A stretch of DNA of 13,265 bases from Clostridiales bacterium (lineage in GTDB: Bacteria > Bacillota > Clostridia > Christensenellales > UMGS416): contig JAAYXU010000201.1 in the NCBI GenBank assembly GCA_012515725.1, positions 1 through 13,265 on the forward strand, in the 5' to 3' direction. A program made the translations under genes and the position numbers. Positions 13,253 to 13,265 of the stretch are shown piece after piece (the first letter of the stretch is position 1; each line of letters starts with the position of its first letter). The notes beneath the pieces are model-generated. The model saw only the letters and a list, made by a program, of their open reading frames with translations. It had not been told where the DNA came from and did not search any database.

Positions 13253-13265
13253 CTGCTCTCCATAC

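Overview
The window is one end of a housekeeping gene block from a GC-rich bacterium, most likely a member of the Clostridia/Firmicutes. The gene order TsaC/Sua5 – YwlE – RpiB – Upp – ATPase parallels the ywlC–ywlE–ywlF(rpiB)–upp–atp block of Bacillus. YwlE-type arginine phosphatases are a Firmicutes trait, and the ATPase genes follow the Enterococcus hirae ntp order. I cannot name the species. Frequent isoleucine AUA codons in otherwise GC-rich genes are a recognisable habit of this genome.

Layout. (1) Bases 1-272, minus strand: the 5' end of argJ (arginine biosynthesis), with a near-consensus promoter, pointing out of the window. (2) 478-1964, plus strand: threonylcarbamoyl-AMP synthase (tRNA t6A) overlapping a protein-arginine phosphatase by 4 bases. 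(3) 1965-2081: a short, AT-richer convergent gap with a weak hairpin. (4) 2082-3083, minus strand: an L,D-transpeptidase (YkuD) lipoprotein with proline-rich arms on both sides of the catalytic domain. It is read from a promoter whose -10 box lies inside a 27-bp dyad. (5) 3084-3417: a divergent regulatory region holding that promoter, at least one good rpiB promoter and a possible 6-codon leader ORF. (6) 3418-4586, plus strand: rpiB and upp. (7) 4598-13236, plus strand: nine contiguous genes of a V/A-type ATPase in the order F(G/H)-I(a)-K(c)-E-C(d)-G(F)-A-B-D. They are separated by at most about 15 bases or overlap. (8) 13237-13265: a short dyad after the last ATPase gene; the window then ends.

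How it works together. rpiB, upp and the ATPase genes probably form one long transcript: there is no terminator-like signal between them, and the Shine-Dalgarno of the first ATPase gene directly follows the upp stop codon. Bacilli have upp followed by the F-type atp operon; here a complete V/A-type rotary ATPase occupies that position. The c subunit carries residues matching all five sodium ligands of E. hirae NtpK, so the enzyme is probably Na+-coupled. The A and B subunits keep their catalytic residues and the a subunit keeps its rotor-facing arginine, so the complex looks functional. Nothing in the window is clearly a new system. The points most worth a second look are the ATPase class at this locus, the Na+ ligand set, the operator-like dyad over the transpeptidase promoter, and the unusual transpeptidase itself.
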